From Henricia sp. BOLD:AAB3569 (Eukaryota > Echinodermata > Asteroidea > Spinulosida > Echinasteridae), in contig JBBELK010000388.1 in NCBI GenBank assembly GCA_037783545.1, positions 992,001 to 1,056,000 on the forward strand: a DNA stretch of 64,000 bases. Direction: 5' to 3'. The notes beneath the pieces are model-generated. The model was given only the letters and a program-made list of their open reading frames with translations, searched no databases and was not told the DNA's origin. Shown here in pieces: positions 1 through 14,900 of this stretch. How positions within the stretch are numbered: position 1 is the first letter of the stretch; every line of letters begins with the position of its first letter. Made by a program: the position numbers and the translations under genes.

Positions 1-2
1 TT

Positions 3-298
3 GGGACGGGATTTTGGTCAAAGTGTGGTCCAAACGTCGGCAAATTTGGAGGTCAAAAAATATTCCGACGAACTTCAAATTTTGCATGCTCCAAACACTC
101 TATATTGCGCACTTGTCCTAAAAAATTGACAGACTTTCGCCGGGAAATAGCAGAGAAATTTTAGAGTTTAGAAAAAAAAGGGGTTGGCGCTTCCTGGATG
201 CTCCCGCAACCTGTGGCTGTCTGTACACACCTCTTTGGTGTATTCCTGACTCGTGCGCATGCTCAGTCCTTCGGACTGTCGTTGACACGGCCCAGTTT
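3..298 (+). repeat. Representative 296-bp satellite unit
   Basis: One unit, phased to begin at the LINE target GGGACGGGATTTTG; the next begins at 299. In order it holds: the target site; an inverted pair CGTCGG/CCGACG about 24 nt apart; a GCATGC palindrome at 84-89; A tracts near 53, 119 and 172; the second GCATGC at 257-262; and the CAGTCC/GGACTG hairpin just after it. I see no convincing pol III A/B boxes and no similarity to tRNA or rRNA. This phase was chosen because the four retroelements enter here. Confidence 0.9.
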
Positions 299-3200
299 GG
301 GACGGGATTTTGGTCAAAGTGTGGTCCAAACGTCGGCAAATTTGGAGGTCAAAAAATATTCCGACGAACTTCAAATTTTGCATGCTCCAAACACTCTATA
401 TTGCGCACTTGTCCTAAAAAAATGACAGACTTTCGCCCGGAAATGGCAGAGAAATTTCAGAGTTCAGAAAAAAAGGGGTTGGCGCTTCCTGGATGCTCCC
501 GCAACCTGTGGCTGTCTGTACACACCTCTTTGGTGTATTCCTGACTCGTGCGCATGCTCAGTCCTTCGGACTGTCGTTGACACGGCCCAGTTTGGGACGG
601 GATTTTGGTCAAAGTGTGGTCCAAACGTCGGCAAATTTGGAGGTCAAAAAATATTCCGACGAACTTCAAATTTTGCATGCTCCAAACACTCTATATTGCG
701 CACTTGTCCTAAAAAATTGACAGACTTTCGCCGGGAAATGGCAGAGAAATTTAAGAGTTCAGAAAAAAAGGGGTTGGCGCTTCCTGGATGCTCCCGCAAC
801 CTGTGGCTGTCTGTACACACCTCTTTGGTGTATTCCTGACTCGTGCGCATGCTCAGTCCTTCGGACTGTCGTTGACACGGCCTAGTTTGGGACGGGATTT
901 TGGTCAAAGTGTGGTCCAAACGTCGGCAAATTTGGAGGTCAAAAAATATTCCGACGAACTTCAAATTTTGCATGCTCCAAACACTCTATATTGCGCACTT
1001 GTCCTAAAAAATTGACAGACTTTCGCCGGGAAATGGAAGAGAAATTTCAGAGTTTAGAAAAAAAAGGGGTTGGCGCTTCCTGGATGCTCCCGCAACCTGT
1101 GGCTGTCTGTACACACCTCTTTGGTGTATTCCTGACTCGTGCGCATGCTCAGTCCTTCGGACTGTCGTTGACACGGCCCAGTTTGGGACGGGATTTTGGT
1201 CAAAGTGTGGTCCAAACGTCGGCAAATTTGGAGGTCAAAAAATATTCCGACGAACTTCAAATTTTGCATGCTCCAAACACTCTATATTGCGCACTTGTCC
1301 TAAAAAATTGACAGACTTTCGCCGGGAAATGGCAGAGAAATTTCAGAGTTTAGAAAAAAAAGGGGTTGGCGCTTTCTGGATGCTCCCGCAACCTGTGGCT
1401 GTCTGTACACACCTCTTTGGTGTATTCCTGACTCGTGCGCATGCTCAGTCCTTCGGACTGTCGTTGACACGGCCCAGTTTGGGACGGGATTTTGGTCAAA
1501 GTGTGGTCCAAACGTCGGCAAATTTGGAGGTCAAAAAATATTCGGACGAACTTCAAATTTTGCATGCTCCAAACACTCTATATTGCGCACTTGTCCTAAA
1601 AAAATGACAGACTTTCGCCGGGAAATGGCAGAGAAATTTCAGAGTTCAGAAAAAAAAGGGGTTGGCGCTTCCTGGATGCTCCCGCAACCTGTGGCTGTCT
1701 GTACACACCTCTTTGGTGTATTCCTGACTCGTGCGCATGCTCAGTCCTTCGGACTGTCGTTGACACGGCCCAGTTTGGGACGGGATTTTGGTCAAAGTGT
1801 GGTCCAAACGTCGGCAAATTTGGAGGTCAAAAAATATTCCGACGAACTTCAAATGTTGCATGCTCCAAACACTCTATATTGCGCACTTGTCCTAAAAAAT
1901 TGACAGACTTTCGCCGGGAAATGGCAGAGAAATTTCAGAGTTTAGAAAAAAAAGGGGTTGGCGCTTCCTGGATGCTCCCGCAACCTGTGGCTGTCTGTAC
2001 ACACCTCTTTGGTGTATTCCTGACTCGTGCGCATGCTCAGTCCTTCGGACTGTCGTTGACACGGCCCAGTTTGGGACGGGATTTTGGTCAAAGTGTGGTC
2101 CAAACGTCGGCAAATTTGGAGGTCAAAAAATATTCCGACGAACTTCAAATTTTGCATGCTCCAAACACTCTATATTGCGCACTTGTCCTAAAAAAATGAC
2201 AGACTTTCGCAGGGAAATGGCAGAGAAATTTAAGAGTTCAGAAAAAAAAGGGGTTGGCGCTTCCGGATGCTCCCGCAACCTGTGGCTGTCTGTACACACC
2301 TCTTTGGTGTATTCCTGACTCGTGCGCATGCTCAGTCCTTCGGACTGTCGTTGACACGGCCCAGTTTGGGACGGGATTTTGGTCAAAGTGTGGTCCAAAC
2401 GTCGGCAAATTTGGAGGTCAAAAAATATTCCGACGAACTTCAAATTTTGTATGCTCCAAACACTCTATATTGCGCACTTGTCCTAAAAAATTGACAGACT
2501 TTCGCCGGGAAATGGCAGAGAAATTTCAGAGTTTAGAAAAAAAAGGGGTTGGCGCTTCCTGGATGCTCCCGCAACCTGTGGCTGTCTGTACACACCTCTT
2601 TGGTGTATTCCTGACTCGTGCGCATGCTCAGTCCTTCGGACTGTCGTTGACACGGCCCAGTTCGGGACGGGATTTTGGTCAAAGTGTGGTCCAAACGTCG
2701 GCAAATTTGGAGGTCAAAAAATATTCCGACGAACTTCAAATTTTGCATGCTCCAAACACTCTATATTGCGCACTTGTCCTAAAAAATTGACAGACTTTCG
2801 CCGGGAAAGGGCAGAGAAATTTCAGAGTTTAGAAAAAAACAGTGGTTGGCGCTTCCTGGATGCTCCCGCAACCTGTGGCTGTCTGTACACACCTCTTTGG
2901 TGTATTCCTGACTCGTGCGCATGCTCAGTCCTTCGGACTGTCGTTGACACGGCCCAGTTTGGGACGGGATTTTGGTCAAAGTGTGGTCCAAACGTCGGCA
3001 AATTTGGAGGTCAAAAAATATTCCGACGAACTTCAAATTTTGCATGCTCCAAACACTCTATATTGCGCACTTGTCCTAACAAATTTACAGACTTTCGCCG
3101 GGAAATGGCAGAGAAATTTAAGAGTTCAGAAAAAAAAGGGGTTGGCGCTTCCTGGATGCTCCCGCAACCTGTGGCTGTCTGTACACACCTCTTTGGTGTA

Positions 3201-3380
3201 TTCCTGACTCGTGCGCATGCTCAGTCCTTCGGACTGTCGTTGACACGGCCCAGTTTGGGACGGGATTTTGGTCAAAGTGTGGTCCAAACGTCGGCAAATT
3301 TGGAGGTCAAAAAATATTCCGACGAACTTCAAATTTTGCATGCTCCAAACACTCTATATTGCGCACTTGTCCTAAAAAAT

Positions 3381-6047
3381 TGACAGACTTTCGCCGGGAA
3401 ATGGAAGAGAAATTTCAGAGTTTAGAAAAAAAAAGGGGTTGGCGCTTCCTGGATGCTCCCGCAACCTGTGGCTGTCTGTACACACCTCTTTGGTGTATTC
3501 CTGACTCGTGCGCATGCTCAGTCCTTCGGACTGTCGTTGACACGGCCCAGTTTGGGACGGGATTTTGGTCAAAGTGTGGTCCAAACGTCGGCAAATTTGG
3601 AGGTCAAAAAATATTCCGACGAACTTCAAATTTTGCATGCTCCAAACACTCTATATTGCGCACTTGTCCTAAAAAATTGACAGACCTTCGCCGGGAAATG
3701 GCAGAGAAATTTCAGAGTTTAGAAAAAAAAGGGGTTGGCGCTTCCTGGATGCTCCCGCAACCTGTGGCTGTCTGTACACACCTCTTTGGTGTATTCCTGA
3801 CTCGTGCGCATGCTCAGTCCTTCGGACTGTCGTTGACACGGCCCAGTTTGGGACGGGATTTTGGTCAAAGTGTGGTCCAAACGTCGGCAAATTTGGAGGT
3901 CAAAAAATATTCCGACGAACTTCAAATTTTGCATGCTCCAAACACTCTATATTGCGCACTTGTCCTAAAAAATTGACAGACTTTCGCCGGGAAATAGCAG
4001 AGAAATTTCAGAGTTTAGAAAAAAAAGGGGTTGGCGCTTCCTGGATGCTCCCGCAACCTGTGGCTGTCTGTACACACCTCTTTGGTGTATTCCTGACTCG
4101 TGCGCATGCTCAGTCCTTCGGACTGTCGTTGACACGGCCCAGTTTGGGACGGGATTTTGGTCAAAGTGTGGTCCAAACGTCGGCAAATTTGGAGGTCAAA
4201 AAATATTCCGACGAACTTCAAATTTTGCATGCTCCAAACACTCTATATTGCGCACTTGTCCTAAAAAATTGACAGACTTTCGCCGGGAAATGGAAGAGAA
4301 ATTTCAGAGTTTAGAAAAAAAAAGGGGTTGGCGCTTCCTGGATGCTCCCGCAACCTGTGGCTGTCTGTACACACCTCTTTGGTGTATTCCTGACTCGTGC
4401 GCATGCTCAGTCCTTCGGACTGTCGTTGACACGGCCCAGTTTGGGACGGGATTTTGGTCAAAGTGTGGTCCAAACGTCGGCAAATTTGGAGGTCAAAAAA
4501 TATTCCGACGAACTTCAAATTTTGCATGCTCCAAACACTCTATATTGCGCACTTGTCCTAAAAAATTGACAGACCTTCGCCGGGAAATGGCAGAGAAATT
4601 TCAGAGTTTAGAAAAAAAAGGGGTTGGCGCTTCCTGGATGCTCCCGCAACCTGTGGCTGTCTGTACACACCTCTTTGGTGTATTCCTGACTCGTGCGCAT
4701 GCTCAGTCCTTCGGACTGTCGTTGACACGGCCCAGTTTGGGACGGGATTTTGGTCAAAGTGTGGTCCAAACGTCGGCAAATTTGGAGGTCAAAAAATATT
4801 CCGACGAACTTCAAATTTTGCATGCTCCAAACACTCTATATTGCGCACTTGTCCTAAAAAATTGACAGACTTTCGCCGGGAAATAGCAGAGAAATTTCAG
4901 AGTTTAGAAAAAAAAGGGGTTGGCGCTTCCTGGATGCTCCCGCAACCTGTGGCTGTCTGTACACACCTCTTTGGTGTATTCCTGACTCGTGCGCATGCTC
5001 AGTCCTTCGGACTGTCGTTGACACGGCCCAGTTTGGGACGGGATTTTGGTCAAAGTGTGGTCCAAACGTCGGCAAATTTGGAGGTCAAAAAATATTCCGA
5101 CGAACTTCAAATTTTGCATGCTCCAAACACTCTATATTGCGCACTTGTCCTAAAAAATTGACAGACTTTCGCCGGGAAATGGAAGAGAAATTTCAGAGTT
5201 TAGAAAAAAAAAGGGGTTGGCGCTTCCTGGATGCTCCCGCAACCTGTGGCTGTCTGTACACACCTCTTTGGTGTATTCCTGACTCGTGCGCATGCTCAGT
5301 CCTTCGGACTGTCGTTGACACGGCCCAGTTTGGGACGGGATTTTGGTCAAAGTGTGGTCCAAACGTCGGCAAATTTGGAGGTCAAAAAATATTCCGACGA
5401 ACTTCAAATTTTGCATGCTCCAAACACTCTATATTGCGCACTTGTCCTAAAAAATTGACAGACCTTCGCCGGGAAATGGCAGAGAAATTTCAGAGTTTAG
5501 AAAAAAAAGGGGTTGGCGCTTCCTGGATGCTCCCGCAACCTGTGGCTGTCTGTACACACCTCTTTGGTGTATTCCTGACTCGTGCGCATGCTCAGTCCTT
5601 CGGACTGTCGTTGACACGGCCCAGTTTGGGACGGGATGTTGGTCAAAGTGTGGTCCAAACGTCGGCAAATTTGGAGGTCAAAAAATATTCCGACGAACTT
5701 CAAATTTTGCATGCTCCAAACACTCTATATTGCGCACTTGTCCTAAAAAATTGACAGACTTTCGCCGGGAAATAGCAGAGAAATTTCAGAGTTTAGAAAA
5801 AAAAGGGGTTGGCGCTTCCTGGATGCTCCCGCAACCTGTGGCTGTCTGTACACACCTCTTTGGTGTATTCCTGACTCGTGCGTATGCTCAGTCCTTCGGA
5901 CTGTCGTTGACACGGCCCAGTTTGGGACGGGATTTTGGTCAAAGTGTGGTCCAAACGTCGGCAAATTTGGAGGTCAAAAAATATTCCGACGAACTTCAAA
6001 TTTTGCATGCTCCAAACACTCTATATTGCGCACTTGTCCTAAAAAAT
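3381..6047 (+). repeat. Higher-order repeat: three copies of an 889-bp trimer
   Basis: Three consecutive three-unit blocks begin at 3381, 4270 and 5159, exactly 889 bp apart. In each, the first unit has GGAAATGGAAGAG and a 9-A run, the second CAGACCTTCGCC, and the third GGAAATAGCAG. The third block has private changes (GGGATGTTGG near 5636 and GCGTATGCT near 5880). The order shows recent multi-unit duplication within the array. Confidence 0.88.
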
Positions 6048-6912
6048 TGACAGACTTTCGCCGGAAAATGGCAGAGAAATTTAAGAGTTCAGAAAAAAAG
6101 GGGTTGGCGCTTCCTGGATGCTCCCGCAACCTGTGGCTGTCTGTACACACCTCTTTGGTGTATTCCTGACTCGTGCGCATGCTCAGTCCTTCGGACTGTC
6201 GTTGACACGGCCCAGTTTGGGACGGGATTTTGGTCAAAGTGTGGTCCAAACGTCGGCAAATTTGGAGGTCAACAAATATTCCGACGAACTTCAAATTTTG
6301 CATGCTCCAAACACTCTATATTGCGCACTTGTCCTAAAAAATTGACAGACTTTCGCCGGGAAATGGAAGAGAAATTTCAGAGTTTAGAAAAAAAAGGGGT
6401 TGGCGCTTCCTGGATGCTCCCGCAACCTGTGGCTGTCTGTACACACCTCTTTGGTGTATTCCTGACTCGTGCGCATGCTCAGTCCTTCGGACTGTCGTTG
6501 ACACGGCCCAGTTTGGGACGGGATTTTGGTCAAAGTGTGGTCCAAACGTCGGCAAATTTGGAGGTCAAAAAATATTCCGACGAACTTCAAATTTTGCATG
6601 CTCCAAACACTCTATATTGCGCACTTGTCCTAAAAAATTGACAGACTTTCGCCGGGAAATGGCAGAGAAATTTAAGAGTTCAGAAAAAAAGGGGGTTGGC
6701 GCTTCCTGGATGCTCCCGCAACCTGTGGCTGTCTGTACACACCTCTTTGGTGTATTCCTGACTCGTGCGCATGCTCAGTCCTTCGGACTGTCGTTGACAC
6801 GGCCCAGTTTGGGACGGGATTTTGGTCAAAGTGTGGTCCAAACGTCGGCAAATTTGGAGGTCAAAAAATATTCCGACGAACTTCAAATTTTGCATGCTCC
6901 AAACACTCTATA

Positions 6913-9900
6913 TTGCGCACTTGTCCTAAAAAATTGACAGACTTTCGCCGGGAAATTGCAGAGAAATTTCAGAGTTTAGAAAAAAAAGGGGTTGGCGCTT
7001 CCTGGATGCTCCCGCAACCTGTGTCTGTCTGTACACACCTCTTTGGTGTATTCCTGACTCGTGCGCATGCTCAGTCCTTCGGACTGTCGTTGACACGGCC
7101 CAGTTTGGGACGGGATTTTGGTCAAAGTGTGGTCCAAACGTCGGCAAATTTGGAGGTCAAAAAATATTCCGACGAACTTCAAATTTTGCATGCTCCAAAC
7201 ACTCTATATTGCGCACTTGTCCTAAAAAATTGACAGACTTTCGCTGGGAAATGGCAGAGAAATTTCAGAGTTTAGAAAAAAAAAGGGGTTGGCGCTTCCT
7301 GGATGCTCCCGCAACCTGTGGCTGTATGTACACACCTCTTTGGTGTATTCCTGACTCGTGCGCATGCTCAGTCCTTCGGACTGTCGTTGACACGGCCCAG
7401 TTTGGGACGGGATTTTGGTCAAAGTGTGGTCCAAACGTCGGCAAATTTGGAGGTCAAAAAATATTCCGACGAACTTCAAATTTTGCATGCTCCAAACACT
7501 CTATATTGCGCACTTGTCCTAAAAAATTGACAGACTTTCGCCGGGAAATGGCAGAGAAATTTCAGAGTTTAGAAAAAAAAGGGGTTGGCGCTTCCTGGAT
7601 GCTCCCGCAACCTGTGGCTGTCTGTACACACCTCTTTGGTGTATTCCTGACTCGTGCGCATGCTCAGTCCTTCGGACTGTCGTTGACACGGCCCAGTTTG
7701 GGACGGGATTTTGGTCAAAGTGTGGTCCAAACGTCGGCAAATTTGGAGGTCAAAAAATATTCCGACGAACTTCAAATTTTGCATGCTCCAAACACTCTAT
7801 ATTGCGCACTTGTCCTAAAAAATTGACAGACTTTCGCCGGGAAATGGCAGAGAAATTTAAGAGTTCAGAAAAAAAGGGGTTGGCGCTTCCTGGATGCTCC
7901 CGCAACCTGTGGCTGTCTGTACACACCTCTTTGGTGTATTCCTGACTCGTGCGCATGCTCAGTCCTTCGGACTGTCGTTGACACGGCCCAGTTTGGGACG
8001 GGATTTTGGTCAAAGTGTGGTCCAAACGTCGGCAAATTTGGAGGTCAAAAAATATTCCGACGAACTTCAAATTTTGCATGCTCCAAACACTCTATATTGC
8101 GCACTTGTCCTAAAAAATTGACAGACTTTCGCCGGGAAATGGCAGAGAAATTTAAGAGTTCAGAAAAAAAGGGGTTGGCGCTTCCTGGATGCTCCCGCAA
8201 CCTGTGGCTGTCTGTACACACCTCTTTGGTGTATTCCTGACTCGTGCGCATGCTCAGTCCTTCGGACTGTCGTTGACACGGCCCAGTTTGGGACGGGATT
8301 TTGGTCAAAGTGTGGTCCAAACGTCGGCAAATTTGGAGGTCAAAAAATATTCCGACGAACTTCAAATTTTGCATGCTCCAAACACTCTATATTGCGCACT
8401 TGTCCTAAAAAATTGACAGACTTTCGCCGGGAAATGGCAGAGAAATTTCAGAGTTAGAAAAAAAGGGGGTTGGCGCTTCCTGGATGCTCCCGCAACCTGT
8501 GGCTGTCTGTACACACCTCTTTGGTGTATTCCTGACTCGTGCGCATGCTCAGTCCTTCGGACTGTCGTTGACACGGCCCAGTTTGGGACGGGATTTTGGT
8601 CAAAGTGTGGTCCAAACGTCGGCAAATTTGGAGGTCAAAAAATATTCCGACGAACTTCAAATTTTGCATGCTCCAAACACTCTATATTGCGCACTTGTCC
8701 TAAAAAATTGACAGACTTTCGCCGGGAAATTGCAGAGAAATTTCAGAGTTTAGAAAAAAAAGGGGTTGGCGCTTCCTGGATGCTCCCGCAACCTGTGTCT
8801 GTCTGTACACACCTCTTTGGTGTATTCCTGACTCGTGCGCATGCTCAGTCCTTCGGACTGTCGTTGACACGGCCCAGTTTGGGACGGGATTTTGGTCAAA
8901 GTGTGGTCCAAACGTCGGCAAATTTGGAGGTCAAAAAATATTCCGACGAACTTCAAATTTTGCATGCTCCAAACACTCTATATTGCGCACTTGTCCTAAA
9001 AAATTGACAGACTTTCGCTGGGAAATGGCAGAGAAATTTCAGAGTTTAGAAAAAAAAAGGGGTTGGCGCTTCCTGGATGCTCCCGCAACCTGTGGCTGTA
9101 TGTACACACCTCTTTGGTGTATTCCTGACTCGTGCGCATGCTCAGTCCTTCGGACTGTCGTTGACACGGCCCAGTTTGGGACGGGATTTTGGTCAAAGTG
9201 TGGTCCAAACGTCGGCAAATTTGGAGGTCAAAAAATATTCCGACGAACTTCAAATTTTGCATGCTCCAAACACTCTATATTGCGCACTTGTCCTAAAAAA
9301 TTGACAGACTTTCGCCGGGAAATGGCAGAGAAATTTCAGAGTTTAGAAAAAAAAGGGGTTGGCGCTTCCTGGATGCTCCCGCAACCTGTGGCTGTCTGTA
9401 CACACCTCTTTGGTGTATTCCTGACTCGTGCGCATGCTCAGTCCTTCGGACTGTCGTTGACACGGCCCAGTTTGGGACGGGATTTTGGTCAAAGTGTGGT
9501 CCAAACGTCGGCAAATTTGGAGGTCAAAAAATATTCCGACGAACTTCAAATTTTGCATGCTCCAAACACTCTATATTGCGCACTTGTCCTAAAAAATTGA
9601 CAGACTTTCGCCGGGAAATGGCAGAGAAATTTAAGAGTTCAGAAAAAAAGGGGTTGGCGCTTCCTGGATGCTCCCGCAACCTGTGGCTGTCTGTACACAC
9701 CTCTTTGGTGTATTCCTGACTCGTGCGCATGCTCAGTCCTTCGGACTGTCGTTGACACGGCCCAGTTTGGGACGGGATTTTGGTCAAAGTGTGGTCCAAA
9801 CGTCGGCAAATTTGGAGGTCAAAAAATATTCCGACGAACTTCAAATTTTGCATGCTCCAAACACTCTATATTGCGCACTTGTCCTAAAAAATTGACAGAC

Positions 9901-11647
9901 TTTCGCTGGGAAATGGCAGAGAAATTTCAGAGTTTAGAAAAAAAAGGGGTTGGCGCTTCCTGGATGCTCCCGCAACCTGTGGCTGTATGTACACACCTCT
10001 TTGGTGTATTCCTGACTCGTGCGCATGCTCAGTCCTTCGGACTGTCGTTGACACGGCCCAGTTTGGGACGGGATTTTGGTCAAAGTGTGGTCCAAACGTC
10101 GGCAAATTTGGAGGTCAAAAAATATTCCGACGAACTTCAAATTTTGCATGCTCCAAACACTCTATATTGCGCACTTGTCCTAAAAAATTGACAGACTTTC
10201 GCCGGGAAATGGCAGAGAAATTTCAGAGTTTAGAAAAAAAAGGGGTTGGCGCTTCCTGGATGCTCCCGCAACCTGTGGCTGTCTGTACACACCTCTTTGG
10301 TGTATTCCTGACTCGTGCGCATGCTCAGTCCTTCGGACTGTCGTTGACACGGCCCAGTTTGGGACGGGATTTTGGTCAAAGTGTGGTCCAAACGTCGGCA
10401 AATTTGGAGGTCAAAAAATATTCCGACGAACTTCAAATTTTGCATGCTCCAAACACTCTATATTGCGCACTTGTCCTAAAAAATTGACAGACTTTCGCCG
10501 GGAAATTGCAGAGAAATTTCAGAGTTTAGAAAAAAAAAGGGGTTGGCGCTTCCTGGATGCTCCCGCAACCTGTGTCTGTCTGTACACACCTCTTTGGTGT
10601 ATTCCTGACTCGTGCGCACGCTCAGTCCTTCGGACTGTCGTTGACACGGCCCAGTTTGGGACGGGATTTTGGTCAAAGTGTGGTCCAAACGTCGGCAAAT
10701 TTGGAGGTCAAAAAATATTCCGACGAACTTCAAATTTTGCATGCTCCAAACACTCTATATTGCGCACTTGTCCTAAAAAATTGACAGACTTTCGCTGGGA
10801 AATGGCAGAGAAATTTCAGAGTTTAGAAAAAAAAAGGGGTTGGCGCTTCCTGGATGCTCCCGCAACCTGTGGCTGTATGTACACACCTCTTTGGTGTATT
10901 CCTGACTCGTGCGCATGCTCAGTCCTTCGGACTGTCGTTGACACGGCCCAGTTTGGGACGGGATTTTGGTCAAAGTGTGGTCCAAACGTCGGCAAATTTG
11001 GAGGTCAAAAAATATTCCGACGAACTTCAAATTTTGCATGCTCCAAACACTCTATATTGCGCACTTGTCCTAAAAAATTGACAGACTTTCGCCGGGAAAT
11101 GGCAGAGAAATTTCAGAGTTTAGAAAAAAAAGGGGTTGGCGCTTCCTGGATGCTCCCGCAACCTGTGGCTGTCTGTACACACCTCTTTGGTGTATTCCTG
11201 ACTCGTGCGCATGCTCAGTCCTTCGGACTGTCGTTGACACGGCCCAGTTTGGGACGGGATTTTGGTCAAAGTGTGGTCCAAACGTCGGCAAATTTGGAGG
11301 TCAAAAAATATTCCGACGAACTTCAAATTTTGCATGCTCCAAACACTCTATATTGCGCACTTGTCCTAAAAAATTGACAGACTTTCGCCGGGAAATGGCA
11401 GAGAAATTTAAGAGTTCAGAAAAAAAGGGGTTGGCGCTTCCTGGATGCTCCCGCAACCTGTGGCTGTCTGTACACACCTCTTTGGTGTATTCCTGACTCG
11501 TGCGCATGCTCAGTCCTTCGGACTGTCGTTGACACGGCCCAGTTTGGGACGGGATTTTGGTCAAAGTGTGGTCCAAACGTCGGCAAATTTGGAGGTCAAA
11601 AAATATTCCGACGAACTTCAAATTTTGCATGCTCCAAACACTCTATA
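6913..11647 (+). repeat. Higher-order repeat: four-unit block seen three times
   Basis: A four-unit block of about 1183-1185 bp starts near 6913, 8687 and 10463. The units carry, in order, GGAAATTGCAG with CCTGTGTCTG; TCGCTGGG with GGCTGTATGT; a consensus-like unit; and AAATTTAAGAGTTCAG. Two extra units separate the first and second blocks and two separate the second and third, so the blocks duplicated and were then partly reshuffled. Confidence 0.75.
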
Positions 11648-11943
11648 TTGCGCACTTGTCCTAAAAAATTGACAGACTTTCGCTGGGAAATGGCAGAGAA
11701 ATTTCAGAGTTTAGAAAAAAAAGGGGTTGGCGCTTCCTGGATGCTCCCGCAACCTGTGGCTGTATGTACACACCTCTTTGGTGTATTCCTGACTCGTGCG
11801 CATGCTCAGTCCTTCGGACTGTCGTTGACACGGCCCAGTTTGGGACGGGATTTTGGTCAAAGTGTGGTCCAAACGTCGGCAAATTTGGAGGTCAAAAAAT
11901 ATTCCGACGAACTTCAAATTTTGCATGCTCCAAACACTCTATA

Positions 11944-14900
11944 TTGCGCACTTGTCCTACAAAATTGACAGACTTTCGCCTGGAAATGGCAGAGAAATTT
12001 CAGAGTTTAGAAAAAAAAGGGGTTGGCGCTTCCTGGATGCTCCCGCAACCTGTGGCTGTCTGTACACACCTCTTTGGTGTATTCCTGACTCGTGCGCATG
12101 CTCAGTCCTTCGGACTGTCGTTGACACGGCCCAGTTTGGGACGGGATTTTGGTCAAAGTGTGGTCCAAACGTCGGCAAATTTGGAGGTCAAAAAATATTC
12201 CGACGAACTTCAAATTTTGCATGCTCCAAACACTCTATATTGCGCACTTGTCCTAACAAATTGACAGACTTTCGCCGGGAAATGGCAGAGAAATTTCAGA
12301 GTTTAGAAAAAAAAGGGGTTGGCGCTTCCTGGATGCTCCCGCAACCTGTGGCTGTCTGTACACACCTCTTTGGTGTATTCCTGACTCGTGCGCATGCTCA
12401 GTCCTTCGGACTGTCGTTGACACGGCCCAGTTTGGGACGGGATTTTGGTCAAAGTGTGGTCCAAACGTCGGCAAATTTGGAGGTCAAAAAATATTCTGAC
12501 GAACTTCAAATTTTGCATGCTCCAAACACTCTATATTGCGCACTTGTCCTAAAAAAATGACAGACTTTCGCCGGGAAATGGCAGAGAAATTTCAGAGTTT
12601 AGAAAAAAAAGGGGTTGGCGCTTCCCGGATGCTCCCGCAACCTGTGGCTGTCTGTACACACCTCTTTGGTGTATTCCTGACTCGTGCGCATGCTCAGTCC
12701 TTCGGACTGTCGTTGACACGGCCCAGTTTGGGACGGGATTTTGGTCAAAGTGTGGTCCAAACGTCGGCAAATTTGGAGGTCAAAAAATATTCCGACGAAC
12801 TTCAAATTTTGCATGCTCCAAACACTCTATATTGCGCACTTGTCCTACAAAATTGACAGACTTTCGCCTGGAAATGGCAGAGAAATTTCAGAGTTTAGAA
12901 AAAAAAAGGGGTTGGCGCTTCCTGGATGCTCCCGCAACCTGTGGCTGTCTGTACACACCTCTTTGGTGTATTCCTGACTCGTGCGCATGCCCAGTCCTTC
13001 GGACTGTCGTTGACACGGCCCAGTTTGGGACGGGATTTTGGTCAAAGTGTGGTCCAAACGTCGGCAAATTTGGAGGTCAAAAAATATTCCGACGAACTTC
13101 AAATGTTGCATGCTCCAAACACTCTATATTGCGCACTTGTCCTACAAAATTGACAGACTTTCGCCGGGAAATGGCAGAGAAATTTCAGAGTTTAGAAAAA
13201 AAAGGGGTTGGCGCTTCCTGGATGCTCCCGCAACCTGTGTCTGTCTGTACACACCTCTTTGGTGTATTCCTGACTCGTGCGCATGCTCAGTCCTTCGGAC
13301 TGTCGTTGACACGGCCCAGTTTGGGACGGGATTTTGGTCAAAGTGTGGTCCAAACGTCGGCAAATTTGGAGGTCAAACAATATTCCGACGAACTTCAAAT
13401 TTTGCATGCTCCAAACACTCTATATTGCGCACTTGTCCTAAAAAATTGACAGACTTTCGCCGGGAAATGGCAGAGAAATTTCAGAGTTTAGAAAAAAAAG
13501 GGGTTGGCGCTTCCTGGATGCTCCCGCAACCTGTGTCTGTCTGTACACACCTCTTTGGTGTATTCCTGACTCGTGCGCATGCTCAGTCCTTCGGACTGTC
13601 GTTGACACGGCCCAGTTTGGGACGGGATTTTGGTCAAAGTGTGGTCCAAACGTCGGCAAATTTGGAGGTCAAAAAATATTCTGACGAACTTCAAATTTTG
13701 CATGCTCCAAACACTCTATATTGCGCACTTGTCCTAACAAAATGACAGACTTTCGCCGGGAAATGGCAGAGAAATTTCAGAGTTTAGAAAAAAAAGGGGT
13801 TGGCGCTTCCCGGATGCTCCCGCAACCTGTGGCTGTCTGTACACACCTCTTTGGTGTATTCCTGACTCGTGCGCATGCTCAGTCCTTCGGACTGTCGTTG
13901 ACACGGCCCAGTTTGGGACGGGATTTTGGTCAAAGTGTGGTCCAAACGTCGGCAAATTTGGAGGTCAAAAAATATTCCGACGAACTTCAAATTTTGCATG
14001 CTCCAAACACTCTATATTGCGCACTTGTCCTACAAAATTGACAGACTTTCGCCTGGAAATGGCAGAGAAATTTCAGAGTTTAGAAAAAAAAGGGGTTGGC
14101 GCTTCCTGGATGCTCCCGCAACCTGTGGCTGTCTGTACACACCTCTTTGGTGTATTCCTGACTCGTGCGCATGCTCAGTCCTTCGGACTGTCGTTGACAC
14201 GGCCCAGTTTGGGACGGGATTTTGGTCAAAGTGTGGTCCAAACGTCGGCAAATTTGGAGGTCAAAAAATATTCCGACGAACTTCAAATTTTGCATGCTCC
14301 AAACACTCTATATTGCGCACTTGTCCTAAAAAATTGACAGACTTTCGCCGGGAAATGGCAGAGAAATTTCAGAGTTTAGAAAAAAAAGGGGTTGGCGCTT
14401 CCTGGATGCTCCCGCAACCTGTGGCTGTCTGTACACACCTCTTTGGTGTATTCCTGACTCGTGCGCATGCTCAGTCCTTCGGACTGTCGTTGACACGGCC
14501 CAGTTTGGGACGGGATTTTGGTCAAAGTGTGGTCCAAACGTCGGCAAATTTGGAGGTCAAAAAATATTCTGACGAACTTCAAATTTTGCATGCTCCAAAC
14601 ACTCTATATTGCGCACTTGTCCTAAAAAAATGACAGACTTTCGCCGGGAAATGGCAGAGAAATTTCAGAGTTTAGAAAAAAAAGGGGTTGGCGCTTCCCG
14701 GATGCTCCCGCAACCTGTGGCTGTCTGTACACACCTCTTTGGTGTATTCCTGACTCGTGCGCATGCTCAGTCCTTCGGACTGTCGTTGACACGGCCCAGT
14801 TTGGGACGGGATTTTGGTCAAAGTGTGGTCCAAACGTCGGCAAATTTGGAGGTCAAAAAATATTCCGACGAACTTCAAATTTTGCATGCTCCAAACACTC

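Noticed and set aside
1315-1335. CENP-B box in the satellite (TTCGCCGGGAAATGG).
   Set aside because: It begins TTCG, but the essential A and terminal CGGG are not in the required positions.
10463-11377. Long open frames through the satellite (up to 304 codons), with more on the opposite strand.
   Set aside because: They arise where consecutive units are 297 bp (a multiple of three) or happen to lack stops. They appear in several frames of both strands, break with every 295/296-bp unit, and show no protein-like substitution pattern. Not treated as genes.
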